This document shows, in pieces, positions 14,398 through 23,864 of a stretch of 29,560 bases of DNA. The stretch is taken from contig JAEZAV010000011.1 of NCBI GenBank assembly GCA_023430285.1, positions 1 to 29,560 on the forward strand, written 5' to 3'. The DNA comes from Methanobacteriota archaeon. GTDB taxonomy: Archaea; Methanobacteriota; Methanobacteria; Methanobacteriales; Methanobacteriaceae. The position numbers and the translations under genes were made by a program. The notes under the pieces were generated by a model. The model was not told the origin of the DNA. It did no database searches and saw only the letters and a list, made by a program, of their open reading frames with translations. How positions within the stretch are numbered: position 1 is the first letter of the stretch; every line of letters starts with the position of its first letter.

Positions 14398-17300
14398 ATG
14401 CCTATTGAAGAGGCTAAACGCTCATACGAACCAAAAATTATCGAAGAAAATGTGCAGAAGTTCTGGGATCAAAGAAAGATCTATGAAAGAACCAAGAAAA
14501 TGAGGGAGAATAAACCCAAATACTCTTTTCTTGACGGACCACCGTACTGTAGTGGAAAAATACACCTTGGAACTGCCTGGAATAAAATTATCAAAGACAC
14601 CTACCTCCGTTATAAAAGTATGGAAGGATTCAATATAAGGAGACAGGCAGGCTGGGATACTCATGGCCTCCCAATTGAACACAAAGTCGAAGGACTTCTT
14701 GGATTAAAGAGCAAGAAAGAAATCGAAGAAACAATTGGAATTGAAAATTTTGTGAATAAATGTAAGGAATTTGCAATCGAAAACAAAGGTCTCATGACCA
14801 AGCAGTTTGAAATGCTGGGTGTTTGGATGGATTGGGACAATCCTTACGTAACATTCGACACCAAATACATGGAATCCAGCTGGTGGACACTCAAAAAGGC
14901 ATATGAAAAGGATCTACTTATCAAAGACAAAAGGGTCATAACATGGTGCCCCAGATGTGAAACAGCATTAGCAATGGCTGAAATTGATTACGAAGATAAA
15001 GAAGACCCATCCATCTACGTTAAGTTTCCATTAATGACACAGGAAAGTTCTGATTACACCACATACATACTTGTCTGGACAACTACTCCATGGACTCTTC
15101 CAGCCAACATGGCAATTAGTGTACATCCGGACTTTGACTATGCCTACGTTAAGGTAGGTTCTGAAGTTTATATAATGGCGGAAGCCCTGGTTGAATCTGT
15201 TTTCAAAAACCCTGAAAATGATTGTGACTGTGGCTGTGATGATGATGCACAGTACGAAATACTCAAGGTGGTTAAGGGTTCGGAACTCGAGGGTTTAAAG
15301 TACCAACATCCTTTAGTTGATGAAGTACCAGTACAGAAAGACTTTGAGCACACAGTTGTACCTGGTGATCATGTCATGTTAACAGAAGGAACTGGTTGTG
15401 TTCACACAGCACCAGGTCACGGACCTGACGATTTTGAAATTGGTAAAAAGTATGGAATGCCAATTTTCTGTCCAGTTGATGAAGCAGGACTCTTCATGGA
15501 GGATGCAGGTAAGTATCAAGGTGAATTTGTTAAAGATGCGGATCCCGAGATCATTGCTGATTTAAAGAGCCATAACCTTCTACTTAAAGCAACCACCATC
15601 AACCACAGATATGGATTCTGTTGGAGATGTAAGACCCCCATCATCTACCTTGCAACCAAACAATGGTTCCTGAAAATTACTGATATAAAGGAAAAGATGT
15701 TATCTGAACTGAACAAGGTAGAATGGGTTCCTTCATGGGCTGGAGAAAATCGTTTCAGAAACTGGGTAGAAAATGCCAGGGATTGGACAATATCCAGACA
15801 GCGCTACTGGGGAATACCCATACCAATTTGGGAATGTGAAGATTGTGGAGAGATCACAGTAGTGGGTTCGATTTCAGAATTGAAAGAAAGGTTGGTTGAA
15901 GGAAAACTCGATGGAGATTTCATTCACAGGCCCCATGTGGACGAGATAAGGATAGGCTGCGAATGTGGCGGTAAAATGAAACGAACCCCTGATGTTCTTG
16001 ATGTGTGGATAGACTCCGGAGTAGCAGGTTGGGCTGCTTTACATTATCCTGAAGAAACAGAACTCTTCGATGAATGGTATCCTTACGATTTCATAACAGA
16101 GGGCCATGATCAGACAAGGGGATGGTTCTACTCACAGCTGGGTTGTGGAGTGATTACCAACGACAGCACACCATATAAAAAAGTTCTTATGCATGGATTT
16201 ACCCTCGATGAAGACGGTAAGAAAATGAGTAAGTCCCTTGGAAATGTTGTTGAACCTGAGGAAGTAATTGAACTTTATGGTGCAGATGTACTGAGATTCT
16301 ACCTTCTATGGGGAAACAAACCATGGGAAGATCTTAAATTTGTGTGGGACGAACTGAAAAATGTTAACAAAATGTTCAACATCCTTTGGAATGTTTATGT
16401 TTTCTCAACCACTTACATGTCCATAGACAACTTCGATCCAACTGCATACACCCCTGAAGATGTTAAATTGAGGGATGAAGATCTTTGGATAACATCCAGA
16501 GCCAATTCACTTGCAAAGGAAGTTACAGAATCTCTAGATTCACTACATTTCCACAAAGCCACCAGGGCAATAAACCATTTCATTCTAGAAGATCTTAGCA
16601 GATGGTACATAAGGTTAATTAGAGGCCGTACATGGATAGAAAAGGATGATCCAGATAAGCTTGGAGCATACTATTCCCTTTACTATGCATTGAGACTTTT
16701 AATTGTAACGATGTCCCCAATTGTACCCCATATCACAGAAGACATCTACCAGAATCTGGTGAGAAGTGTTGAAATGGATGCCCTAGAAAGTATCCACATG
16801 GAAGATTGGAGTTACAACGAAGAACTCATAGATGTTGAGCTTGAATCTAACATGGAAGTTGTTCGAGAAATAATAGAAGCCTGTGCAAGGGCTCGTGACG
16901 CTGCACGTTACAAATTAAGATGGCCAGTTAAGGAAATAGTGATAGTATCCGAGGATAAAAAGGTTTTATCTGCTGCACAATCCCTTAAGGGAGTAATAAT
17001 GGAGCAGGCCAACACTAAAGATGTTGTTTCCTCAAATAAGTTCGAAAACTTATCCATTAATGCCACTCCAAACATGAAAACATTGGGGCCAAAACTCAGA
17101 CAGGATGTTCCGAAGGTGGCAGCCAAATTAGCCATTGCAGACGGAACAGAAATCATTCAGATACTCGAATCTGAAGGTGTTTACAAGGTGGAGTTGGATG
17201 ATAAAACTATAGAACTATCTGAAGAAGACATTGTATTCGAAACAGAACTCCCTGATAACATTGCAAGTTCTGATTTTGAAGGAGGTAACGTGTTTGTGAA

Positions 17301-17580
17301 TACTGAATTAACACCTGAAATACTCTCTGAAGCAATGTCAAGGGAACTTATACGAAGAGTTCAGGACATGAGAAAAGACCTGGATCTCGATGTAGAAGCA
17401 AATATAGATGTTTACGTAGAATGTGACGATGAATTCAAGGAACTTATAAAAGGTTTCATGGAATTTATTTCCAACGAAGTACGGGCTGAACAATTCATAT
17501 TTGAACAGGCAGAAGGAGATTATAAGAAAGAATGGAAAATTGAAGAGTATGAACTCCAAATAGCCATTAAAACCTTGTAA
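14398..17580 (+). CDS. ileS: Isoleucyl-tRNA synthetase
   Basis: Class I aminoacyl-tRNA synthetase charging tRNA-Ile; 1060 residues, the archaeal/eukaryotic-like long form. The HIGH-type signature is HLGT near residue 56 within PPYCSGKIHLGTAWNK, and KMSKS is at about 609-613. The catalytic-core segments GWDTHGLPIEHKVE and EGHDQTRGWFYSQ and the editing-domain WTTTPWTLPANMA are intact. Zinc-type cysteine pairs occur at WCPRCE and at CEDCGE with a later CECGG. A small cysteine-rich insertion (C276, C278, C280 in an acidic loop) sits in the editing domain and is not something I associate with the family. An 8-base hairpin (17589-17612) follows the stop without a T tail, so read-through into purL is possible. 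Confidence 0.98.
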   Translation: MPIEEAKRSYEPKIIEENVQKFWDQRKIYERTKKMRENKPKYSFLDGPPYCSGKIHLGTAWNKIIKDTYLRYKSMEGFNIRRQAGWDTHGLPIEHKVEGLLGLKSKKEIEETIGIENFVNKCKEFAIENKGLMTKQFEMLGVWMDWDNPYVTFDTKYMESSWWTLKKAYEKDLLIKDKRVITWCPRCETALAMAEIDYEDKEDPSIYVKFPLMTQESSDYTTYILVWTTTPWTLPANMAISVHPDFDYAYVKVGSEVYIMAEALVESVFKNPENDCDCGCDDDAQYEILKVVKGSELEGLKYQHPLVDEVPVQKDFEHTVVPGDHVMLTEGTGCVHTAPGHGPDDFEIGKKYGMPIFCPVDEAGLFMEDAGKYQGEFVKDADPEIIADLKSHNLLLKATTINHRYGFCWRCKTPIIYLATKQWFLKITDIKEKMLSELNKVEWVPSWAGENRFRNWVENARDWTISRQRYWGIPIPIWECEDCGEITVVGSISELKERLVEGKLDGDFIHRPHVDEIRIGCECGGKMKRTPDVLDVWIDSGVAGWAALHYPEETELFDEWYPYDFITEGHDQTRGWFYSQLGCGVITNDSTPYKKVLMHGFTLDEDGKKMSKSLGNVVEPEEVIELYGADVLRFYLLWGNKPWEDLKFVWDELKNVNKMFNILWNVYVFSTTYMSIDNFDPTAYTPEDVKLRDEDLWITSRANSLAKEVTESLDSLHFHKATRAINHFILEDLSRWYIRLIRGRTWIEKDDPDKLGAYYSLYYALRLLIVTMSPIVPHITEDIYQNLVRSVEMDALESIHMEDWSYNEELIDVELESNMEVVREIIEACARARDAARYKLRWPVKEIVIVSEDKKVLSAAQSLKGVIMEQANTKDVVSSNKFENLSINATPNMKTLGPKLRQDVPKVAAKLAIADGTEIIQILESEGVYKVELDDKTIELSEEDIVFETELPDNIASSDFEGGNVFVNTELTPEILSEAMSRELIRRVQDMRKDLDLDVEANIDVYVECDDEFKELIKGFMEFISNEVRAEQFIFEQAEGDYKKEWKIEEYELQIAIKTL

Positions 17581-17689
17581 AACAAAAGTTTTTTCGAAAT
17601 TTATCGGAAAAATGTGGACTTCCCAAGATATTATAATTATTGTGAAACAAAAGTTATCATAGAAAAAATGTATTTCCCGACGTGATAGT

Positions 17690-19843
17690 ATGACTTTAAC
17701 AGATGATGAACTGGAATATATTAGAGAAGATATTGGAAGAGAACCAAATTCACTTGAGTATGGTATGCTCGAAATCATGTTCTCCGAGCACTGCTCATAC
17801 AAAAGCAGCCGCCCAACACTAAGACTCTTCCCTACAGAGGGAGAAAATGTTATAATGGGTCCCGGAGACGATGCAGGTATAGTAGATCTTACTGATGAAC
17901 TTGCACTGGTAATTGGAATGGAAAGTCACAACCATCCATCTGCCATAGAACCTTATGGAGGTGCTGGTACAGGTATTGGAGGAATTATTAGAGATATTAT
18001 TTCCATGGGAGCTCAACCAGTAGCACTTCTGGATTCACTGCGATTTGGTTACCTTGAAGACCAAAGATCACGTTACTTGTTTGAATACGTTGTTAAGGGA
18101 ATATCAGACTATGGTAACAGGGTTGGAATACCTACGGTTGGAGGAGAAGTTGAATTTGATGATAACTTCAAGGCCAATCCACTTGTAAATGTAGTATGTG
18201 TGGGATTAGTAAGAAAAGATTCAATAATGAAGGGCATAGCCCCAAATGTTGGAGATGTTTTTGTACTAATGGGTGGAAGAACAGGTCGTGACGGAATACA
18301 CGGCGTAACATTCGCATCTGAAGAACTTACAACAACTTCTGAGTTAGAAAGTCGCCCAGCTGTCCAAGTGGGTGATCCATTCACCAAGAAAAAGGTTATG
18401 GAAGCCACCTTCGAAGCACTGGAAAAAGTAGATGTTCAGGGACTCAAGGATCTTGGAGGAGGTGGATTAACCTGTTGTCTTTCCGAACTTGCAGCCAAGT
18501 GTGGAAATGGTGCAAAGGTTGAACTAACAAAAATTCCATTAAGAGAAGAAGGTATGACTCCCTACGAAATAATGTTATCCGAATCTCAAGAGAGAATGGT
18601 CTTTGTTGTTCACCCTGAAGATGTGGATGAGTTACTAAAAATCTTCGAAAAGCACGAGCTACCAGCCGCTGTTGTGGGAGAAGTAATTGAAAATGACCAG
18701 TTCATAACAACCCTTGAAGGTGAAGTTGTTGCAGATGTTCCTGCAGAACTACTTGCAGATCCACCACTAATAAACAGGGAAATGAAACCACCAGCCGAAG
18801 ACACAGAATACCTCGAATTCCAGTGTTTAGATCCTAAAGAAGCTCTTTTAAAGCTCTTATCTTCGGAAAATATTGCTAGTAAAGAATGGGTTTACAGACA
18901 ATACGATCATGAAGTGCAGATAGGTACAGTTGTCAAGCCAGGGGACGATGCTGCAGTGATAAGGGTGGATAATGAAACAGCTTTCACCATAACATCAGAT
19001 TGTAACAGTATTCACACCAAACTGGATGCGTATCATGGAGGTGCAGGATCAGTTGCAGAGGCAATTCGAAATGTTATTTCAATGGGATCTGATCCAATCT
19101 GCATAGCAGACTGTCTAAACTTTGGAAATCCAGAAAAACCAGAGGTACTTTGGCAGTTCAATCAATGTGTTAAAGGAATGTCAGATGTTGCAAGACGATT
19201 TAATACCCCAGTAATCAGTGGAAACGTAAGTTTTTACAACGAAACTGAAGGCATAACTGTTAATCCTTCTCCTGTTGTTGGTGTGGCTGGAAAGATGAAT
19301 ATTAAAAACATTAGAACTTCTGATTTCAAAAATGAAGGGGATGCCATCATCATCGTGGGAAAAACTAGGAACGAACTCGATGGTTCAGAGTACTGCAGAT
19401 CTTTGTTCGGTTTAGTACAGGGAAAACCTCCTGAAGTGCACATCGAAGAGGAATATGCATCAGGCAGATCTGTGCTTGAACTCATTGGTCAAGATGCTGA
19501 TAATGAAATTACAGCAGTTCATGACTGCAGTTCAGGAGGTATTGGAATTGCTATCTCAGAAATGGCAATAGCAGGAAAATTAGGTGCAATTTTAGATTTG
19601 AGTGCCATTCCATCTGAAGGTGATCTTGACACAACAGCCACCCTGTTCTCAGAATCACATGGCCGGTACATTTTAACTGTTAAGAGTGATGCTGTTGAGG
19701 GTATTCTAAATAAAATTGATGCTCCATGCGCAGCTATTGGAAAGGTTAGCGGTAATACCCTTGAAATTAATGATTCTTTTGAAGTGGATGTTAAGGAATT
19801 GGAAGGAGCTTACAAAGGAATTATAGAGAAATTCATGGCATGA
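17690..19843 (+). CDS. purL: Phosphoribosylformylglycinamidine synthase subunit PurL
   Basis: ATP-dependent amidation of FGAR to FGAM in purine synthesis, acting with PurQ (glutaminase) and PurS, which are not in this window. At 717 residues this is the small PurL typical of archaea and Gram-positive bacteria. The N-terminal segment contains HCSYKSSRP and the ATP-grasping GMESHNHPSAIEPYGGAG. Two AIR-synthase-like halves are recognisable, the second with GGAGSVAEAIRNVISMG and DCLNFGNPEKPE, and near the end HDCSSGGIGIAISEMA. The start ATG follows GTGAT. The next gene begins four bases after the stop codon, pointing to an operon. Confidence 0.97.
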   Translation: MTLTDDELEYIREDIGREPNSLEYGMLEIMFSEHCSYKSSRPTLRLFPTEGENVIMGPGDDAGIVDLTDELALVIGMESHNHPSAIEPYGGAGTGIGGIIRDIISMGAQPVALLDSLRFGYLEDQRSRYLFEYVVKGISDYGNRVGIPTVGGEVEFDDNFKANPLVNVVCVGLVRKDSIMKGIAPNVGDVFVLMGGRTGRDGIHGVTFASEELTTTSELESRPAVQVGDPFTKKKVMEATFEALEKVDVQGLKDLGGGGLTCCLSELAAKCGNGAKVELTKIPLREEGMTPYEIMLSESQERMVFVVHPEDVDELLKIFEKHELPAAVVGEVIENDQFITTLEGEVVADVPAELLADPPLINREMKPPAEDTEYLEFQCLDPKEALLKLLSSENIASKEWVYRQYDHEVQIGTVVKPGDDAAVIRVDNETAFTITSDCNSIHTKLDAYHGGAGSVAEAIRNVISMGSDPICIADCLNFGNPEKPEVLWQFNQCVKGMSDVARRFNTPVISGNVSFYNETEGITVNPSPVVGVAGKMNIKNIRTSDFKNEGDAIIIVGKTRNELDGSEYCRSLFGLVQGKPPEVHIEEEYASGRSVLELIGQDADNEITAVHDCSSGGIGIAISEMAIAGKLGAILDLSAIPSEGDLDTTATLFSESHGRYILTVKSDAVEGILNKIDAPCAAIGKVSGNTLEINDSFEVDVKELEGAYKGIIEKFMA

Positions 19844-19847
19844 TGTT

Positions 19848-20408
19848 ATGGACAATGAGCTGGTAAGACAATTAATCCATGCATCAGGAGTTTTTGTCCT
19901 GATACTAGGATTATTTCTTAGAATTGACGTCCTGATACTCCTATGTGTTATAATGGTTGTATCAGTAGAAATCATGTTTGTACTTGATAAGTACATGTAC
20001 ATTCCAGTTTTTTCCAATATTATGTCCACATGCAAAAGATCTGAAGATGAAAGGGGATTTCTTTATTTTTTTATTGGCATTATTGCAACCCTTGTAATTT
20101 TCAGTTTCAATCTATCAATTGCCTACTCGGCCATATTACTACTTCTAATTGGAGATTCCCTATCCACAATTGTTGGAAAAAGATTTGGAACCCATAAACT
20201 CCCATTCAACAAATCAAAAAGCTTTGAAGGGTCGCTGGCATTTTTTGGTGCTGGTTTGATTTGTTGCCTGATCTTTTTACAGCCACTCCCTGCAGCCATA
20301 GGTGCTCTTGCAGGTACTTTAACGGAAGCTTACAGTCCCGTTGATGACAACATACCAATACCGCTCATTTCTGCAATGATCATGACCCTAGTGATCTACC
20401 TGCTCTAA
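19848..20408 (+). CDS. Polyprenol/dolichol kinase-like membrane protein (VTE5/SEC59 type)
   Basis: Integral membrane protein of 186 residues with about six transmembrane helices, related to the CTP-dependent phytol/dolichol/diacylglycerol kinases and CDP-diglyceride synthetase-like families. Matching signals are the opening R-x-L-I-H-A-S-G-V helix, a GDSLSTIVGKRFG motif near 101-113, KSFEGSLAFF near 123-132 and the TLTEAYSPVDDNIPIPL ending near 155-173. Eukaryotic relatives phosphorylate isoprenoid alcohols; in archaea a role in salvaging geranylgeraniol or phosphorylating glycosylation-carrier lipids is plausible but inferred. It starts four bases after purL with no strong ribosome binding site of its own, suggesting translational coupling to that functionally unrelated gene. 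Confidence 0.8.
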   Translation: MDNELVRQLIHASGVFVLILGLFLRIDVLILLCVIMVVSVEIMFVLDKYMYIPVFSNIMSTCKRSEDERGFLYFFIGIIATLVIFSFNLSIAYSAILLLLIGDSLSTIVGKRFGTHKLPFNKSKSFEGSLAFFGAGLICCLIFLQPLPAAIGALAGTLTEAYSPVDDNIPIPLISAMIMTLVIYLL

Positions 20409-20411
20409 GAT

Positions 20412-20437
20412 GGAAAGGAAGCTGTAAATTTCCTTCC
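20412..20437. terminator. Shared hairpin between convergent genes
   Basis: GGAAAGGAA (20412-20420) pairs with TTCCTTCC (20430-20437) with one bulged A, in the 39-base gap between the kinase-like gene and the convergent ABC permease gene. Position and symmetry suggest a terminator working in both directions, though oligo-T tails are weak. Confidence 0.4.
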
Positions 20438-20447
20438 AAAATTAAAT

Positions 20448-21602
20448 TCACAGTCTAATGGCTCTTTCATGACGAAAGTAGCGTATGGTGAACATGAATA
20501 TTAGAAGTGAAATCAGCACCGTTGGTAACGAATAGGCTAACATTTCCAAGCTGAAGTTTGGGGTGGAAGCTATCTTTACTATCAGAACTGTTGGGATAAA
20601 ATTTAGTACGGCTGAGAAGTAGGATGTTTTTATAAATAGGGGCATGAACAGGACAAAGGTTGCAAAAACTAGTACAATGGTTATTGCTGAGTTAGCTTCC
20701 TTCGTACTATCTACAAACATTGAAAGCAGAGTTCCTATTCCTATAAATGCCAATCCAACAAAAAAGAGTATTAACAGTATTGGTAATGTGTTGTATATTG
20801 GAACCTTCAAAAGATCTAATAGTAATATCCATACCATGCTTTGAATCATTGAAAAAGACAGAATTGGTATTATTTTTCCCAACATAACCTGTGAACTAGA
20901 TACAGGAGTCATTAACAATACTTCAAATGTTTTTCTTTCTCTTTCTCCCACAACACTATCTGTTACTATGTTACTGGCTAAAAAGAACGGCAACAACAAT
21001 ATGAACGGTACAATAAATCCGTACATTATCTCAACAAAGAAAGGACTGTTAAGGGCTAATTTTGACTGTTTATCCATATTATAAACTATTACTTGAAGAT
21101 TCACAGGGTTCAAAATTTGCTGAATCTGGCTGGAATTGAGGCCTGAAGATTTGAGTTTTTCTTCTAAACTGTACTCATTCACAGCTGCAGATATCTTACT
21201 TGAAACTATTGGATAGAATATGTTTGAATTATCTGAATCTACTGAAATGTTAAGGGGATTGTTGGGATCAACCTTAACAACGGCTATAAGACCAGTTCCC
21301 AGTGCATTCTGTGCACCAGTAACATTACTGTAATAGGTCACATTTAATTTTTGGTCAATTAAAGCTGTATCTAGGGGTGTTCCCTTTACAGTTTCTGGAA
21401 CACCTACCTTGAGTACAGATGTTGCACCGTACTCATCAAGTAACGCAGGATCAGAAGCAACGGAACTTGCTAATGCTAGTCCAAATGCACCTAACAATAT
21501 GAATACTTGTACCAACACCACCAAAAGGTAGATCTTGTTTCGAAGTATGTCATTTCCTTCCTTTACTGTCAGGGCCTTCAGTTTATTCATTTCTTCCTTC
21601 AT
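20448..21602 (-). CDS. ABC-2 type transporter permease (second permease)
   Basis: Membrane subunit of 384 residues with ABC-2/NatB-like topology: one N-terminal helix (about 24-46), a large extracytoplasmic domain (about 50-185), then five helices in the C-terminal half. The conserved cytoplasmic segment GERERKTFEVLLMTPVSSSQVMLGKI precedes the helix bundle and is the hallmark coupling region. Last gene of a three-gene operon, starting 23 bases after the other permease; likely forms a heterodimer with it. The substrate is unknown; relatives export sodium, drugs or peptides. The ATG at 21602 is preceded by GTGATGG; an ATG four codons later with GGAAG is an alternative start. Confidence 0.88.
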   Translation of the reverse strand: MKEEMNKLKALTVKEGNDILRNKIYLLVVLVQVFILLGAFGLALASSVASDPALLDEYGATSVLKVGVPETVKGTPLDTALIDQKLNVTYYSNVTGAQNALGTGLIAVVKVDPNNPLNISVDSDNSNIFYPIVSSKISAAVNEYSLEEKLKSSGLNSSQIQQILNPVNLQVIVYNMDKQSKLALNSPFFVEIMYGFIVPFILLLPFFLASNIVTDSVVGERERKTFEVLLMTPVSSSQVMLGKIIPILSFSMIQSMVWILLLDLLKVPIYNTLPILLILFFVGLAFIGIGTLLSMFVDSTKEANSAITIVLVFATFVLFMPLFIKTSYFSAVLNFIPTVLIVKIASTPNFSLEMLAYSLPTVLISLLIFMFTIRYFRHERAIRL

Positions 21603-21625
21603 GATCCATCACATTCTAGTTTTTT

Positions 21626-22828
21626 TCATTGTCTGAAGAACTTCAAAGTTAAGAATTCAAATAATATCCTAAATATACTTGGTCTTGGACCGAAGGTAAT
21701 ATCATCCCGCGAAAACATTTTGATTGCTATCCCGTAAGATATCAAACTAACAAGGGCAATAAAACCCAAACACAACAAATAATCAGGTAATGGAATGAAA
21801 TCACCTGAAAATAGCCTCATAACAATTGTCATTGGAGAAATGTTGGCCATAAAAGATTTTCTTGAGATGTAAACCAGTACTGGAATTATCAGAAACCCCA
21901 CCACAACCAAGTACACCAGGCTCAGTCCGATGCCTGCTTCCTTGTAATTTTTTGAATATGCCGCCACCACAGAGGTTATGCCTATTATGGGTAGTGATGT
22001 TAAGAAAACGAATAAAAACACTGCTTCAGGGTTTAATATTTTGAATCCAAAGATTATCAGGATAACTAGCCATATTAAAACCTGTAATGATATTGTCAGT
22101 GCCACTGCAAGGCCCTTCCCAACTATTATATCTGAATGGGATAATGGCATTGCAACCAATATTTCACCTGTTTTTCTCTCCTTTTCCCCCACAATACTAT
22201 CAATTATTATATTTCCAAATAGTAAGAGGGGTAAAAACAACAAAATTGTAAGCATGACCTTTTTTATTATCTGCAGGGGCAGGGATTCACCAGTTGTTTC
22301 TTGTGTAAAATTTGCTGTTTGGTTCTGGCTGTTGGCAGACATGGAGAGCGAGGAGGAGTAAGACTGTGCTATTGTTTTTGCTGTGTTGTTGGCTTCATCT
22401 GTAACCACGCTCATTTTAGGATCTGCAGCATCAACGTAAACCAACATGTTTACTGTATCCCCCGCTTTAATTATGGAGTCCGCATTGCCTGGAACATAAA
22501 GAAATCCCGTTGTTAATCCGTTTTGCGTCCTTAGTATGGATGTATTGTACGAAGTTACATTGTTTACACTTATAATTTCAGGGTTAACATACTTGGATAT
22601 TAGGCCACTTTGGTCTTGCACATCCATGTTGGCAAATCCATTGAGCGAAGGAGTTATTGAAATTCCTTTTTCAGACTCTATATTGGCCACAAAGGAATTG
22701 AAGACAATTATCATCAAGAGGAGCACAGAAAGCTGTAAAACAAATATCATCATGAACTTTCTGCTCTTCAGGGTGTTCTTTAACTCCCACTTGGTGATGG
22801 TGGTGAACTTCATTTTTTTAATCCCCAT
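21626..22828 (-). CDS. ABC-2 type transporter permease (first permease)
   Basis: Membrane subunit of 400 residues with the same layout as its downstream neighbour: an N-terminal helix (about 26-46), an extracytoplasmic domain rich in Asn/Ser/Thr (to about 185), then a six-helix region. The GEKERKTGEILVAMPLSHSD coupling segment matches GERERKTFEVLLMTPVSS in the partner, supporting a paralogous pair arising by duplication. The start lies two bases after the ATPase stop codon; an ATG five codons later with GGGGAT upstream may be the true start. Probably assembles with the neighbouring permease and ATPase into one exporter of unknown substrate. Confidence 0.88.
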   Translation of the reverse strand: MGIKKMKFTTITKWELKNTLKSRKFMMIFVLQLSVLLLMIIVFNSFVANIESEKGISITPSLNGFANMDVQDQSGLISKYVNPEIISVNNVTSYNTSILRTQNGLTTGFLYVPGNADSIIKAGDTVNMLVYVDAADPKMSVVTDEANNTAKTIAQSYSSSLSMSANSQNQTANFTQETTGESLPLQIIKKVMLTILLFLPLLLFGNIIIDSIVGEKERKTGEILVAMPLSHSDIIVGKGLAVALTISLQVLIWLVILIIFGFKILNPEAVFLFVFLTSLPIIGITSVVAAYSKNYKEAGIGLSLVYLVVVGFLIIPVLVYISRKSFMANISPMTIVMRLFSGDFIPLPDYLLCLGFIALVSLISYGIAIKMFSRDDITFGPRPSIFRILFEFLTLKFFRQ

Positions 22829-22830
22829 AT

Positions 22831-23754
22831 TTATTTGACCGAATGAATGAAAACATCGTTTAATGTTGGTTCCTGAGTGTTCACTGCCACAACATGCCCC
22901 CCGAAGACATCAACAATGGATGCTATTTCTTTTCTGTGTTTCAGTGATATGGAAAATATTCCATCGGCAAATTTAACAGTTCCAACTGATTCAAACTGCT
23001 TAATCTGATCTTTAATGGTGGTAAGATCACTTTTTGAATCTGTTTTTACAGTTAGAATAACGTCTCCATGAATTTTAGATTTAAGATAATCTGGAGTTCC
23101 CACATCACCTACCCTGCCTTTGTTTAAAATTGCAACCCGATCACAGAGTAGATCTGCCTCTTCCATATAATGTGTGCACAATATTATGGTTTTTTTGCCC
23201 TTAAGCTGCCTTATGAAGTCTCTAATTGATGCTGCTGTTGCTGGATCCAGTCCCATTGTTGGTTCATCAAAAATTATGATTTCAGGATCATGTATCAAAG
23301 CTCTTGCAACACTAATTCGCTGCCTTAATCCCTTGGAAAAAGTGTTTATCCTATCTTCACCTCGATGGGTCATTCCAACCAGTTCCAGAAGCTCTTCAAT
23401 CCGGGGTTCAATCTGATCTTTAGGTACCCCATAAAGCTCTCCAAAGTATCTTAACAGATCCCTGGCCTTGAATCGTTCGTATAAATTAGGTTCTTCAGGG
23501 AGGTAACCTATCTTGGATTTGATTGTGATTGGATCGTCATGAATATTAAAGCCATCAACAACGATATCTCCAGAATCTGGTTTGAGAACACAGCACGTCA
23601 ACCGTATGGTTGTTGTTTTTCCAGCTCCATTCGGCCCAATTATTCCCAAAAGTTCCCCACGATAAATATCTAGATTCAAATTATCAAGAGCTTTAATATT
23701 TCCAAATGACTTGTTAACTGATTCTATTTTTATCATCACATCTTCTGAAGCCAT
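22831..23754 (-). CDS. ABC transporter ATP-binding protein (ABC-2 exporter, NatA-like)
   Basis: Cytoplasmic ATPase of 307 residues that powers the two downstream permeases. Walker A GPNGAGKT is at 40-47, the Q-loop region YLPEEPNLYERF at about 84-95, the signature FSKGLRQR at 139-146 (a common variant of LSGGQ in this subfamily), Walker B IIIFDEP at 159-165, the D-loop GLDP at 168-171 and the H-loop histidine in CTHYMEEAD. A C-terminal extension of about 85 residues after the ATPase core is typical of NatA/DrrA-like proteins. First gene of the operon; the start ATG follows AAGGA. Confidence 0.95.
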   Translation of the reverse strand: MASEDVMIKIESVNKSFGNIKALDNLNLDIYRGELLGIIGPNGAGKTTTIRLTCCVLKPDSGDIVVDGFNIHDDPITIKSKIGYLPEEPNLYERFKARDLLRYFGELYGVPKDQIEPRIEELLELVGMTHRGEDRINTFSKGLRQRISVARALIHDPEIIIFDEPTMGLDPATAASIRDFIRQLKGKKTIILCTHYMEEADLLCDRVAILNKGRVGDVGTPDYLKSKIHGDVILTVKTDSKSDLTTIKDQIKQFESVGTVKFADGIFSISLKHRKEIASIVDVFGGHVVAVNTQEPTLNDVFIHSVK

Positions 23755-23864
23755 TTAAAATCCTTACCCCCACACTCTTTTTGTTATGTATTAAATTGAA
23801 CCATCGAATATTAGTATTTGTTCAAGTACGTTTGAAGATATTCTAATAATCTAAATTTTAAGGA

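Noticed and set aside
21626..22828. Several plus-strand frames of 60-127 codons opposite the ABC permease genes
   Set aside because: They are antisense to two well-supported permeases with clear membrane topology and conserved coupling motifs.
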